64,000 bases of DNA, taken from Nonomuraea maritima. Lineage in GTDB: Bacteria; Actinomycetota; Actinomycetes; Streptosporangiales; Streptosporangiaceae. Every line of letters starts with the position of its first letter. Positions within the stretch are counted from its first letter, which is position 1. Location: the NCBI RefSeq assembly GCF_900100395.1, contig NZ_FNFB01000018.1:62001-126000 (forward strand). The letters run 5' to 3'. The position numbers and the translations under genes were made by a program. Below, one piece after another: positions 39,264-47,930 of the stretch. The notes beneath the pieces were generated by a model, which saw nothing but the letters and a program-made list of their open reading frames with translations, searched no databases and was not told where the DNA came from.

Positions 39264-40018
39264 AGGACCAGCCCGCCGTCGACGCCGAGGACCTGCCCCG
39301 TGACGAACGCCGCCGCGGGCGACAGCAGGAACGCGACCGCGTGGGCCACGTCGTCGGGCCGGCCGAGGCGGCCGAGCGGGGTGGCCGCCACGGTGGCGGC
39401 GCGCGACTGGTCGTCGAGTGTGGTGAGCATGCGGGTCTCGATGTAGCCGGGGGCCACGGCGTTGACCCGGACGCCCGTGGGCCCGAGTTCTTTGGCCGCG
39501 GCCCGGGTGAGGCCGATGACGGAGGCCTTGGTCGCCGAGTAGACCGCCTGGCCGGCGCCTCCGGCGCGGCCCATGACGGAGGAGACGAGCACCACGGCGG
39601 GGGACGAACCCCGGCGCAGCAGCCGGAGCGCGCCCTGGAGCGTGTGGACCGCCCCCATGGCGTTGACCTCGAAGAGCCGGGTGACGGCGGCGTGGCCGGT
39701 CATGCCGAGCAGCCCGGCCTCGTGCACCCCGGCGTTGACCACGAGGGCGTCGAGCCTGCCGTGCCGCTGGAAGACCTGCCGCATCATGGCGGAGACCTGC
39801 GCGGGGTCGGCCACGTCACCGTGGACGGAGTCGGCCGGGCAGCCGCTGAGGGCGGCCGTCTCGGCGGCGGCCTTCGCGGCGCGCTCCTCGTCGCGGCCGT
39901 GGATCACGACCGTGTGGCCGGACGCGGCCAGCGTCTCGGCGACGGCCCGGCCGATGCCGGTCGTCGAGCCCGTGACGAGCGCGATCCGGGGGTCAGAGCG
40001 CGGTGGCGCCGATGCCAT
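39260..40018 (-). CDS. SDR, FabG-like 3-oxoacyl-ACP reductase
   Basis: A 252-residue classical SDR close to FabG. The coenzyme motif is ALVTGSTTGIGRAVAETLA, then the HGRDEERA turn (favouring NADPH), VVNAGVHEAG, the catalytic Ser in VSSVMGRAGG and YSATK (Tyr/Lys near 155-159), and C-terminal VTGQVLGVDGG. It is flanked by the ACP (26-base overlap) and the AMP-ligase (overlapping stop/start), so it most likely reduces a 3-oxoacyl or related thioester on that ACP. A sugar oxidoreductase role cannot be excluded. Confidence 0.9.
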   Translation of the reverse strand: MASAPPRSDPRIALVTGSTTGIGRAVAETLAASGHTVVIHGRDEERAAKAAAETAALSGCPADSVHGDVADPAQVSAMMRQVFQRHGRLDALVVNAGVHEAGLLGMTGHAAVTRLFEVNAMGAVHTLQGALRLLRRGSSPAVVLVSSVMGRAGGAGQAVYSATKASVIGLTRAAAKELGPTGVRVNAVAPGYIETRMLTTLDDQSRAATVAATPLGRLGRPDDVAHAVAFLLSPAAAFVTGQVLGVDGGLVL

Positions 40019-40241
40019 GCTTCTCCAGCAGCTCGGCCGCCTTGGCGAACGAGGCCATGTCGATCATCTCGTCGGTGTCGATCATCACGGAGAACTCGTC
40101 CTCCATGGCCGCGATCAGCGCCATGTGGGCCAAGGAGTCCCACTGCGGGACGGCTCGATATTCCAGCCCGTCGACGTCGGCGTCGGCGGGAAGGTTGAGC
40201 GCCATGCGGAAGACGGCCCGCAGGCGATCGAGATGATTCAT
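39993..40241 (-). CDS. Acyl carrier protein
   Basis: An 82-residue acidic ACP with the phosphopantetheine attachment serine at position 36 in PQWDSLAHMALIAAMEDEF, where the usual DSL signature and helix II are intact, followed by IDTDEMIDMASFAKAAELL. It is the first gene of the ACP-SDR-ligase-LuxE-LuxC-GT-C operon and overlaps the SDR by 26 bases. The start could be ATG 40241 or a GTG two codons earlier. It is distinct from a housekeeping AcpP in context and sequence and is presumably dedicated to this pathway. Confidence 0.92.
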   Translation of the reverse strand: MNHLDRLRAVFRMALNLPADADVDGLEYRAVPQWDSLAHMALIAAMEDEFSVMIDTDEMIDMASFAKAAELLEKHGIGATAL

Positions 40242-40401
40242 GATCACTCACTCTCTGTGCTCGGACCACGTCGAAGTGTAGCGGCATTCGACCGAGAGGA
40301 GAAACCAAGCACCCGTCCTGAGTAATGGAACCGTATAAAGATGCGTGCCCCGCGTTGGCGACTGAGAACGTCGGCAACGACACGGCCGCCGTACGGGGGG
40401 A

Positions 40402-41391
40402 ATGATGGACGAATCCAATCACTGGTACGGGCACTCCCACATACTCGGAAGATATTGCGATATCCCGGACGAAACGCCTCGGCGCATCCAGGGTTACCTC
40501 CAGCACGGGTGGAACTACCTGCACGGATTCCCCCCGAACGACCAGTGGTGCTGCCCCGGCTATCCCCGTTTCATCTGGTCGGACGTGCTGCGCCGCCGCG
40601 GCTGGTCGATGGGCCGCCGGGGCCACTACCTGATCGGCGCCCCCTGGATCTATCTGCTCGAACTGGAGCCGGAGTTGGGCGTCCGTCCAGAGCGCAAGGG
40701 CACGATCTGGTATCCCTTCCACGGCTGGGAGAAATCCTCCGTAAGCGGGGATCACGGGCGACTCGCCGACGAAATCCGAGATGTCGAGAATGGCCCGGTG
40801 ACGGTCTGCCTGTATTGGCTGGAATTCGCGAACCCGGACATTCGGCAGGCGTACAAGTCGCGGGGTTTTCGCGTCATCTGCCACGGCGACCGCGGATCGC
40901 GCTGGGACGGCAAGGGCCGCGACTTCCTCCGCAAGCAGCTCGTCGAGCTGCGGCGGCACCGCAGGGTGGCCTCCAATCGGCTCGGCAGCGCCCTGTTCTA
41001 CGGCGCGTCGGTGGGCTGCGACGTGGCCGTGTACGGAGACCCGATGCAGTTCGAGGACGAACGCCCCGAGTACGGCGGCACCGAGCGCCGCAAGCGGCTG
41101 TGGCCCGAGCTGCACGGCACGAGCGTCGATCCCGGGCTGGCGGCCGAGATCACGCGGCGCGAGCTGGGATTCGAGTATCAGGCGACACCGGAGGAGCTAC
41201 GGCGAATGTTCGGATGGAGACGGGCGCGGGCGGCGGCGACGCCGTCCGGCTCGGGGACGGCGCTCGCGAGACGCCAGGACAGGGCCGCCCGCCGCGACCC
41301 CGCGGACCCGCAGCCGCGCGAGCGGCGCGGCGACCGGGCGCCCAGAGCGGCATCCGTACGGCAGGGCCAGCCACGCGGAGTGCGGCCGTGA
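40402..41391 (+). CDS. Unrecognised protein in surface-polysaccharide island, possible GT-B glycosyltransferase
   Basis: A 329-residue protein I do not recognise. Residues 8-75 are rich in aromatic and His residues (HSHILGRYCDIPDETPRRI, HGWNYLHGF, GRRGHYLIGAPWIYL). The middle has WYPFHGWEKSS and VCLYWLEFANPDIRQAY. Near 190-215 SNRLGSALFYGASVGCDVAVYGDP has the flavour of the donor-binding region of GT-B sugar transferases of capsule loci, where a similar SN/TD...G...YG..LG..V pattern occurs. The last ~55 residues are an Arg/Ala/Pro-rich basic tail. It is divergent from the ACP operon and overlaps the next gene by four bases. A nonulosonate or polymer transferase is a guess. Confidence 0.7.
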   Translation: MMDESNHWYGHSHILGRYCDIPDETPRRIQGYLQHGWNYLHGFPPNDQWCCPGYPRFIWSDVLRRRGWSMGRRGHYLIGAPWIYLLELEPELGVRPERKGTIWYPFHGWEKSSVSGDHGRLADEIRDVENGPVTVCLYWLEFANPDIRQAYKSRGFRVICHGDRGSRWDGKGRDFLRKQLVELRRHRRVASNRLGSALFYGASVGCDVAVYGDPMQFEDERPEYGGTERRKRLWPELHGTSVDPGLAAEITRRELGFEYQATPEELRRMFGWRRARAAATPSGSGTALARRQDRAARRDPADPQPRERRGDRAPRAASVRQGQPRGVRP

Positions 41392-43070
41392 GCGTACGCA
41401 CGAACGAGGCGCCAGGGAACGTGAGCCTGATCGGCGGCGAGATGCTGCTGTGGTCCGACATGTCCGCCGTGGCGGGCGTCACGGACTGGCGGGACGTGGC
41501 GCTGGAACTGATCAGGCGGCTGATGCCGGCGGGCGGCCGTGTGCTGCTGGTCGGCCCGCACCCGCAGCCGCTGGTGGACGAGGTGGCCGAGGCCGCGGGA
41601 ACGGCCGCCGTGCTGCTGCGTTCCTATCCCGACGCCTGCGCGCTCGGCGAGCGCCACCCGGACCTCGCGGTGTACTGCGGCCGGCTGGAGGTGTTCGACG
41701 CGGGCGAGCCGTACGACCTGGTCCTCGCGCTCGACGGGCTGATGCGGACGCACTCCGCCGAGGCGCCCGCCTCCGCGTGGCGGCAGTCACTGGCGGCGCT
41801 GGCCGGCCTCGTGGCGCCGGGCGGGCGGCTGGTGCTGGGCGTGCGCAACGACCTCGGCGTCGACCGCTCCCTGGAGGCGCGGCCCGCCGACCGGGAGTGC
41901 GGCGACGACCAGTGGGCGCCGCACGGCTTCGACCCCAGCTACCCCGGCGGTCCCGACGACCTCGACCGCGGTCTGGAGGCGGCCGGGCTGAACCTGCTCC
42001 GCTGCTACGCCGCCTACCCCGACCGGCAGGCCCCGCGCGCGCTGATGTCCAGGGAGGCGCTGCGGGAGGACCTGCCGGACGCGCTCACCTTCACGCTGAG
42101 CGCCAGGGAGGACGAGCGCATGCTCGCGGCCGACCCGCTCCGCCTCACCCGCCTGGTCTTCCGCCACCGCCTGGGCGACCAGCTGGCCCCGATGTGGCTC
42201 GCCATCGCCACCCGCCCTCCGGCCACAGAGAAGCCGCCCGCCGAGGAGATGGTCACCTCCTCGGCGACCGAGGTGAGTGCCGCTGAGGAGCCGGGAGGCG
42301 CGGCCGAGCTGCCGCTGGGCCTCTTCGAGGAAGGGGCGGGGCTGTACGAGCTCCTGCCCGCCGGCGTACGGCGGCTGCCCGACGGCGAGGAGCAGCCGAT
42401 CCCCGGGGGCCGGGTGGTCGAGGAGATCCTCGTCGACGCCTGCGCCCGCGAGGACGTCGCGACCGTCCGCGAACTGCTCTCCGCCCTGGCCACCTGGCTG
42501 GAGGACGAGGACGGCGACCCGTCCGCGGGCACCGACAGCCTGGTCCACGACGGCGCGCGGTTCGCCGCCATCGCCCGCCCGGCCGACCTGCCGGAACGAC
42601 CCGACCCGAAGGTCGCGCTCTGCCGGATCCTGCGGCGGTTCGCGGTGCGGCTGCTCGCGGCCGGTCACCACCACCCGTGGCCGTGGCCGCTGGAGGCCGA
42701 CCAGCTCACGCTGACGCTCTGCGCCATGGCGGGGCGCGAATGCGACCAGAAGGACGTCGACCAGGCCCGCAAGCTCGACGTCGAGCTGGGCCGGCCCGCC
42801 GAGCTGGCCGAGCACACGCCCACGTACCGCGACCTGCTGCGCGGTCGTGACCGCCTGGCCGACCAGCTCGCCGCCGCGCTGGCGCGGATCGCACGCCTGG
42901 AGACGAAGCTCACCTATCGTGAGCGGGAACTGGTCAAGACCAAGGCGAGGCTGCGCAGGAGCCGGCGGAAGGCCGGCGCCTACCGCAGGTCGCTCGGATA
43001 CCGCCTCACCCGCCGGCTCTCCCGTCCCCGCAAGGTCGCCCGCCGCGTCATGCGCCTGCTGTCCGGCTGA
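41388..43070 (+). CDS. Methyltransferase-like protein with C-terminal coiled coil
   Basis: A 560-residue protein starting at GTG 41388 within the preceding stop. Residues 20-210 look like a class I methyltransferase: GGRVLLVGPHPQPLVDEVAEAAG in the motif I place (lacking the usual GxGxG), LEVFDAGEPYDLVLALDGLMR as motif II and LAGLVAPGGRLVLGVRNDLG as motif III. The centre (240-440) is acidic and of unknown fold. Residues about 470-520 form a coiled coil (DRLADQLAAALARIARLETKLTYRERELVKTK) followed by a very basic tail. Similar methyltransferase-coiled-coil proteins act as chain-length or modification factors in O-antigen loci, but equivalence here is inference. Confidence 0.8.
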   Translation: MSVRTNEAPGNVSLIGGEMLLWSDMSAVAGVTDWRDVALELIRRLMPAGGRVLLVGPHPQPLVDEVAEAAGTAAVLLRSYPDACALGERHPDLAVYCGRLEVFDAGEPYDLVLALDGLMRTHSAEAPASAWRQSLAALAGLVAPGGRLVLGVRNDLGVDRSLEARPADRECGDDQWAPHGFDPSYPGGPDDLDRGLEAAGLNLLRCYAAYPDRQAPRALMSREALREDLPDALTFTLSAREDERMLAADPLRLTRLVFRHRLGDQLAPMWLAIATRPPATEKPPAEEMVTSSATEVSAAEEPGGAAELPLGLFEEGAGLYELLPAGVRRLPDGEEQPIPGGRVVEEILVDACAREDVATVRELLSALATWLEDEDGDPSAGTDSLVHDGARFAAIARPADLPERPDPKVALCRILRRFAVRLLAAGHHHPWPWPLEADQLTLTLCAMAGRECDQKDVDQARKLDVELGRPAELAEHTPTYRDLLRGRDRLADQLAAALARIARLETKLTYRERELVKTKARLRRSRRKAGAYRRSLGYRLTRRLSRPRKVARRVMRLLSG

Positions 43071-43090
43071 CGGAACGAAGAGGAGTGCTC

Positions 43091-44977
43091 GTGCCGGTCC
43101 TGTCGGTGATCGTCCCGTTCTACAATGTCGAGAAGTACATCGGACCCTGCCTCGACTCCATAACCGCCCAGACCCTGACGGATCTGGAGGTGATCTGCAT
43201 CGACGACGGCAGCGCCGACGGCGGCCCGGCCGTCGTCGAGGCCAAGGTGGCCGCCGACCCGCGGATCAGGTTCGTCAGGCAGGCCAACCAGGGGGTCGGC
43301 CACGCCCGCAACGTCGGCGTGGGCCTGGCCACCGGCCGCTATCTCGCCTTCGTCGACGGCGACGACGTCGTGCCGCGCGACGCGTTCAAGCGTCTGGTGT
43401 CCTCGCTGGAGGACACCGGCTCCGACCTGGCCTGCGGCAACGTCAAGCGGCTGTACGGCACCGCGCTGCTGCCGTCGTGGGCGCACAAGGAGGCGTTCAC
43501 CAAGCCGCTCCGGGGCACGCACATCACCCGCCACCCGCTGCTGATCCGCGACCGCATGCTGTGGAACAAGATCTACCGCCGCTCCTTCTGGGACGGCCTC
43601 GGCCTGAGCTTCCCCGAGCGCATGTACGAGGACCAGCCCGTCGCCATGGCGGCCCACGTCGGAGCCCGTTCGGTCGACGTAGTGGCCAGGGTCGTCTACC
43701 ACTGGCGGCAGCGCGACGAGCCGGAGTCGTCCATCACGCAGCGCTGCCTGGAGCCGGGCAACCTGCGCGACCGCCTGCTCTCGGTGCTGCTCACGGCCGA
43801 GATCCTCGACAAGGGCGCGCCGAAGCTCCGGGCCGACTTCGACCGCGACACCCTCGACATCGACATGAGCGTGGCCGTGGAGGCGCTGGCGGCCATGGGC
43901 TCCGCGGCCGACCCCGAGCTGGTCGACCTGGCGGTCCGCTACCTCGACGGCGTGTCGTCCGAGGCGTGGCAGAGCATCCCGTACGAGCAGCGCCTGCAGG
44001 TCCACCTGCTGCACCGGCGCCGGCTGGACGAGCTGGCGCGCGCCGTCGCCGACACGGCGGCGGGCCGCCTGCGGCCCAAGCTCGCCACCGCCGGGCTGCT
44101 GCGCAGGCGCTGGCGCGGCCGGCACCCCGCGCTGCCGGCGGCCATGTCGGACGTGTCCCACCAGCTGCAGCTGGACAGCCGGCTGCTGACCCTCGACTGG
44201 CGCGAGACCGTGCTGTCGGGGGTCGGCCGGGCCGCCGTCGGCAGGTTCGACATCGGCGACCTGCGCCGGGTGCGGCTGCGTGTGTGGCTGCGCGAGCGCG
44301 GCAGGGGAGAGGTCATCCCGCTCTGCGAGAACGGCAGCGCCCCCGTCGTGGAGGACGTCAGGCAGGCGGACGGCACCTCGGTGCAGGAGCAGGTGTTCCC
44401 GTTCAGGTTCGCCTTCGACCTCGAGACCCTGACCAAGGCGCAGCTCGCCCGGCACGGCCAGTGGGACATGTACGTGGGGGTCAGCGGCCAGGGGCTGCGG
44501 CTGGAGACCCGGATCGCAGGCCAGCGCTGGCTGCCGCCGCTCATCCCGCCGCCGCGCCGGCGGTCGAGCGTGTGGGTGGTGCCGGTACGCAACGTCAAGG
44601 GCGCCTGGGGGCTGCGCCTGCGCCACGCGCGGGCGGTGATCGGGGAGTGCGAGCTGGACGGCGGCGACCTGGTGTTCGCGGGCGTGCTGTCCGACCTGGG
44701 CGACGAAGAGCCGGTGGTGCGGCTGCGCCGCAGGATCGACGGCGAGGAGATGTACTTCCCCGTCGCCCTCACCGGCCACGACTTCCGGGCCCGCGTGCCG
44801 CTCGCCGACATCGACGCGCGGGTGGGCAGGGAGTCGTGCTGGGAGGTGCTCATCGACCAGGGCACGGCGATCCGGCCGCTGGTGCGCGGCACCCACCGGG
44901 CGGTGACGACGGTGGCCGAGCGACGCTTCCTCGTCGACCGTGGCGAGGACGGCTGCCTGCTCGTCGCCGAACGGTGA
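43091..44977 (+). CDS. GT2 glycosyltransferase with C-terminal accessory domain
   Basis: A 628-residue protein. The GT-A domain occupies about residues 1-230: VLSVIVPFYNVEKYIGPCL, CIDDGSADGG, GVGHARNVGVGLATGRYLAFVDGDDVVPRDAF (DxD) and RMLWNKIYRRSFWDGLGLSFPERMYEDQPVAM, which carries the ED base motif. The second half is beta-rich and resembles the C-terminal part of the second GT2 at 54186. GTG 43091 has AGGAG five bases upstream; an in-frame GTG at 43085 is possible. It is closely related to the GT2 beyond the pse genes and probably adds a sugar to the same polymer. Confidence 0.9.
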   Translation: MPVLSVIVPFYNVEKYIGPCLDSITAQTLTDLEVICIDDGSADGGPAVVEAKVAADPRIRFVRQANQGVGHARNVGVGLATGRYLAFVDGDDVVPRDAFKRLVSSLEDTGSDLACGNVKRLYGTALLPSWAHKEAFTKPLRGTHITRHPLLIRDRMLWNKIYRRSFWDGLGLSFPERMYEDQPVAMAAHVGARSVDVVARVVYHWRQRDEPESSITQRCLEPGNLRDRLLSVLLTAEILDKGAPKLRADFDRDTLDIDMSVAVEALAAMGSAADPELVDLAVRYLDGVSSEAWQSIPYEQRLQVHLLHRRRLDELARAVADTAAGRLRPKLATAGLLRRRWRGRHPALPAAMSDVSHQLQLDSRLLTLDWRETVLSGVGRAAVGRFDIGDLRRVRLRVWLRERGRGEVIPLCENGSAPVVEDVRQADGTSVQEQVFPFRFAFDLETLTKAQLARHGQWDMYVGVSGQGLRLETRIAGQRWLPPLIPPPRRRSSVWVVPVRNVKGAWGLRLRHARAVIGECELDGGDLVFAGVLSDLGDEEPVVRLRRRIDGEEMYFPVALTGHDFRARVPLADIDARVGRESCWEVLIDQGTAIRPLVRGTHRAVTTVAERRFLVDRGEDGCLLVAER

Positions 44978-44990
44978 TCCGGGACGGCGG

Positions 44991-46115
44991 TCAGCGCAGG
45001 ATGCCCGCCAGCGTCTCGACGACGCGATCCTGCTCGGCGTCGGACAGCCCGGGGAACAGCGGCAGCGACAGCTGCTCGCCGTAGTACGCCTCGGCCCGCG
45101 GGCACAGGCCGCGGCGGTAGCCGAGGTCCGCGAACACCGGGTGCCAGTACGCCGGCAGGTAGTTGACCTGCACCCCGATGCCGGCGGCGCGCATGCGCTC
45201 GTAGACCTCGCGCCGCCGCCCGTCACGCACGCGTACGGGATAAAGGTGCCAGCTCGGCCGCACGTAGGCGCGCCGGGAGGGCAGCGTCAGGCCGGGCACG
45301 TCGCGCAGCAGCGCGTCGTAGCGCGCGACCAGCTCGGCGCGGCGCGCGCGGAAGCGGTCGAGCCGGCGCAGCTGGCTGATGCCGAGCGCGCACAGCACGT
45401 CGGGCAGCCGGTAGTTGAGCCCGAACTCGTGCACCTCCTGGTGCCAGCCCCCCTCGTCGGGGAAACGCTGCTCGGCGGAGTCGCGCACCAGGCCGTGGTT
45501 GCGCAGGCGGGCCGCGCGCCGCAGCCGCTCGGGGTCGGCCACCGCGACGGCCCCGCCCTCGGCGGTCGTCACGGTCTTGGTCGGGAAGAACGAGAACGTC
45601 GTCAGGTCGGCGAGGCACCCGACGGGACGGTCCTTGTAGGACGACCCGATCGCGTGGGCCGCGTCGTCGACCAGCAGCGCCCCGGCCCGGCCGGCGACCT
45701 CGCGCAGCTCGTCGTGGTCGGCGGGATGGCCCGCGTAGTCGACCGCGGTGATCACCCGCGTCCGCGGTGTGACCAGCGCCGCGACGGCATCGGGGTCGAG
45801 GTTGCCGGTGTCGGGCTGCACGTCGGCGAAGACCACCTTCGCGCCCAGCAGCGCCGCGGTCGCCGCCGTCGCCACGAACGTCAGCGGCGTCGTCACCACC
45901 TCGTCGCCCGCCCGCACCCCGGCCGCCGCGTAGGCGACGTGCAGCGCCGCGGTGCCCGAGGTGACCGACACGCACGGGACGCCGCCCGTCCAGCGCCCCA
46001 GCTCCGCCTCGAAAGCCGCCACCGCCGGCCCGGTCGTCAGCCAGTCGCCGCGCAGCACTCCGGTCACCGCCTCGATGTCGGACTCGTCGACCGACTGCCG
46101 TCCGTAGGGGAGCAT
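44991..46115 (-). CDS. pseC: PseC: UDP-4-amino-4,6-dideoxy-N-acetyl-beta-L-altrosamine transaminase
   Basis: A 374-residue DegT/DnrJ/EryC1 aminotransferase. It begins with the PseC-like LPYGRQSVDESDIEAVTGVLRGDWLTTGPAVAAFE. The PLP region contains SGTAALHVAYAAAG, VDDAAHAIGSSYKDRPVG, and the Schiff-base Lys in FSFFPTKTVTTAEGG. C-terminal elements HEFGLNYRLPDVLCALGISQL and GIGVQVNYLPAYWHPVF are as in the family. It uses the 4-keto sugar made by PseB, whose gene is immediately upstream with a TGATG overlap. The start is fixed by that overlap. Confidence 0.95.
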   Translation of the reverse strand: MLPYGRQSVDESDIEAVTGVLRGDWLTTGPAVAAFEAELGRWTGGVPCVSVTSGTAALHVAYAAAGVRAGDEVVTTPLTFVATAATAALLGAKVVFADVQPDTGNLDPDAVAALVTPRTRVITAVDYAGHPADHDELREVAGRAGALLVDDAAHAIGSSYKDRPVGCLADLTTFSFFPTKTVTTAEGGAVAVADPERLRRAARLRNHGLVRDSAEQRFPDEGGWHQEVHEFGLNYRLPDVLCALGISQLRRLDRFRARRAELVARYDALLRDVPGLTLPSRRAYVRPSWHLYPVRVRDGRRREVYERMRAAGIGVQVNYLPAYWHPVFADLGYRRGLCPRAEAYYGEQLSLPLFPGLSDAEQDRVVETLAGILR

Positions 46116-47092
46116 CAGCCGGCCACCATGGCGCGCAGGTCGTCGACCGAGAGCCACTGGTCGTTGGTGTCGGACCGGTAGCAGAAGCCCTCGGGCAGCA
46201 GCTCTCCGGTGTCGGGCGGCACGTATCCCCAGGTGGCGATCGTCGGCTGGACGACGTAGCGGTCGGCCAGCCGCAGCGTCCTGCGGCCGTCGTCGGGGCC
46301 GATCATCTCCTCGTGCAGCTTCTCGCCGGGCCGTACGCCGATCTCGTAGACCGGGCTGTGCGGCGCGATGGCCTCGGCCAGGTCGGTGATGCGCATGCTG
46401 GGAATGCGCGGGACGTACAGCTCGCCGCCCCGCATCAGCTCGAACGAGTCGACCACGAACGTGACGGCCTGGTCGAGGGTGATCCAGAATCGGGTCATGC
46501 GCTTGTCGGTGATCGGCAGGCTGTCGCCCTGCTCGGCCAGCCGCTGGAAGAGCGGCACCACCGAGCCCCGGCTGCCGACGACGTTGCCGTAGCGGACGAC
46601 GGCGAAGCGGGTCTCGTGGGCGGCGGCGTAGTGGTTGGCCGACACGAACAGCTTGTCGGCGACCAGTTTCGTGGCGCCGTACAGGTTGATGGGGCTTGAG
46701 GCCTTGTCGGTGGAGAGCGCGACCACCTTGCGGACGCCGCAGTCGATGGCCGCCTCGACGACGTTCTGCGACCCGGCGACGTTGGTGCGGACGTACTCGA
46801 ACGGATTGTACTCGGCGGTGTCGACCTGCTTGAGCGCCGCCGCGTGGACGACGTGGTCGACGCCGTGCATGGCCCGGGTCAGCCGGTCGCGGTCGCGCAC
46901 GTCGCCGATGAACCAGCGCAGCCGCTCGTCGTCGCCGAACAGCTGGCGGGTCTCGTACTGTTTCAGCTCGTCGCGGGAGAAGACGACCAGGCGCCGGACC
47001 CCGAGGGAGTCGAGCGCGTGGCGGATGAACGCTTTCCCGAAGGACCCCGTCCCCCCGGTGACCAGAACCGACGATCCACTGAGAATGCTCAC
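46115..47092 (-). CDS. pseB: PseB: UDP-N-acetylglucosamine 4,6-dehydratase (inverting)
   Basis: A 325-residue SDR-extended enzyme, first step of pseudaminic acid synthesis. SILSGSSVLVTGGTGSFGKAFIRHAL gives the NADP-binding loop at residues 9-16. The inverting-dehydratase signature STDKASSPINLYGATKLVADKLF carries catalytic Asp-Lys and Tyr-x3-Lys. RYGNVVGSRGSVVPLF and GEKLHEEMI are typical PseB/FlaA1-short blocks. GTG 47092, with AGGGGG upstream, gives the standard family length; further upstream codons are non-homologous. It is divergent from pseF with about 110 bases between the starts. Confidence 0.96.
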   Translation of the reverse strand: MSILSGSSVLVTGGTGSFGKAFIRHALDSLGVRRLVVFSRDELKQYETRQLFGDDERLRWFIGDVRDRDRLTRAMHGVDHVVHAAALKQVDTAEYNPFEYVRTNVAGSQNVVEAAIDCGVRKVVALSTDKASSPINLYGATKLVADKLFVSANHYAAAHETRFAVVRYGNVVGSRGSVVPLFQRLAEQGDSLPITDKRMTRFWITLDQAVTFVVDSFELMRGGELYVPRIPSMRITDLAEAIAPHSPVYEIGVRPGEKLHEEMIGPDDGRRTLRLADRYVVQPTIATWGYVPPDTGELLPEGFCYRSDTNDQWLSVDDLRAMVAG

Positions 47093-47201
47093 GTGGCCCC
47101 CTGAGATCGCGCAGAAATGCGCGCTGTTGTCGTCCGAGCAGCCGGTAGCATAGCGCGATCGGTTGTGCACGTTCGGTCACACTGGGGGATTGGGGCTTCG
47201 G

Positions 47202-47930
47202 GTGCGCATCGTCGGAATCATTCAGGCCCGTATGGGTTCGTCCAGGCTGCCGGGCAAGGTGCTGCGCGAGCTGCGGGGCCGTTCGGTGCTGGGCTGGGTG
47301 GTCCGCGCCGCCCGGGAGTCCGGCGTGCTCGACGACCTGCTCGTGGCCACCACCACCGAGGCGGCCGACGACGCGGTGGTCGACGAGTGCCGGCGGCTCG
47401 GGGTCACCTGGCACCGCGGGCCGGTCGACGACGTCCTCACCAGGTTCATGCAGGCGCTCGAGGGCAGGCGGTGGGACGCCATGATGCGGTTCACGGCCGA
47501 CTGCCCGCTGCTCGACCCCGCCCTGATCAGGGAGGCGGCGCTGGTCTACCGCGCCGTCCCCGGGCTCGACTACCTGAGCACGAGCCTGGCCCGTACGCTG
47601 CCGCGCGGGCTCGACGTCGAGATCGCCGGCCGGGCCGCGCTGCTGCGGGCCGACGAGGAGGCGACCGCGTTCCACCGCACCCACGTGACCTCGCACATCT
47701 ACGCGCATCCTGGCGAGGCGCGGCTGCTGGGCCTCGCCCACCAGCCGGTCGCCGACGACCTGCGGGTCACGCTCGACACCGAGGACGACTGGCGGCTCAT
47801 CGAGGCGGTGGCCGACGCGTTCGGCGACCGTTGCGTCCCCGCCCGCACTCTGGTGGGCTGGTTGCGCGAGCGGCCCGAGGTGTCCGGGCTCAACGCCCAC
47901 GTCCGGCAGAAGGCTTTGCAGGAGGCGTGA
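47202..47930 (+). CDS. pseF: PseF: CMP-pseudaminic acid cytidylyltransferase
   Basis: A 242-residue SpsF/PseF-type nucleotidyltransferase that activates pseudaminic acid with CTP. The N-terminal nucleotide loop is IVGIIQARMGSSRLPGKVLREL. LVATTTEAADDAVVDECRRLG, RFTADCPLLDPALI and RVTLDTEDDWRLIEAVADAF are diagnostic. The GTG at 47202 was chosen over an in-frame ATG at 47163 because the family begins at VRIVGIIQ. The pseG start codon overlaps its stop (TGATG). Confidence 0.93.
   Translation: MRIVGIIQARMGSSRLPGKVLRELRGRSVLGWVVRAARESGVLDDLLVATTTEAADDAVVDECRRLGVTWHRGPVDDVLTRFMQALEGRRWDAMMRFTADCPLLDPALIREAALVYRAVPGLDYLSTSLARTLPRGLDVEIAGRAALLRADEEATAFHRTHVTSHIYAHPGEARLLGLAHQPVADDLRVTLDTEDDWRLIEAVADAFGDRCVPARTLVGWLRERPEVSGLNAHVRQKALQEA

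Noticed and set aside
33266..40241. Bioluminescence (lux) operon
   Set aside because: LuxC- and LuxE-like genes are present, but no luciferase alpha/beta genes or LuxD occur in the window, and the context is cell-surface glycan synthesis.
44991..47900. A single 969-residue minus-strand frame containing PseC
   Set aside because: Only the last 374 residues are protein-like. The rest is out-of-frame pseB and antisense pseF; PseC starts at 46115 overlapping the pseB stop.
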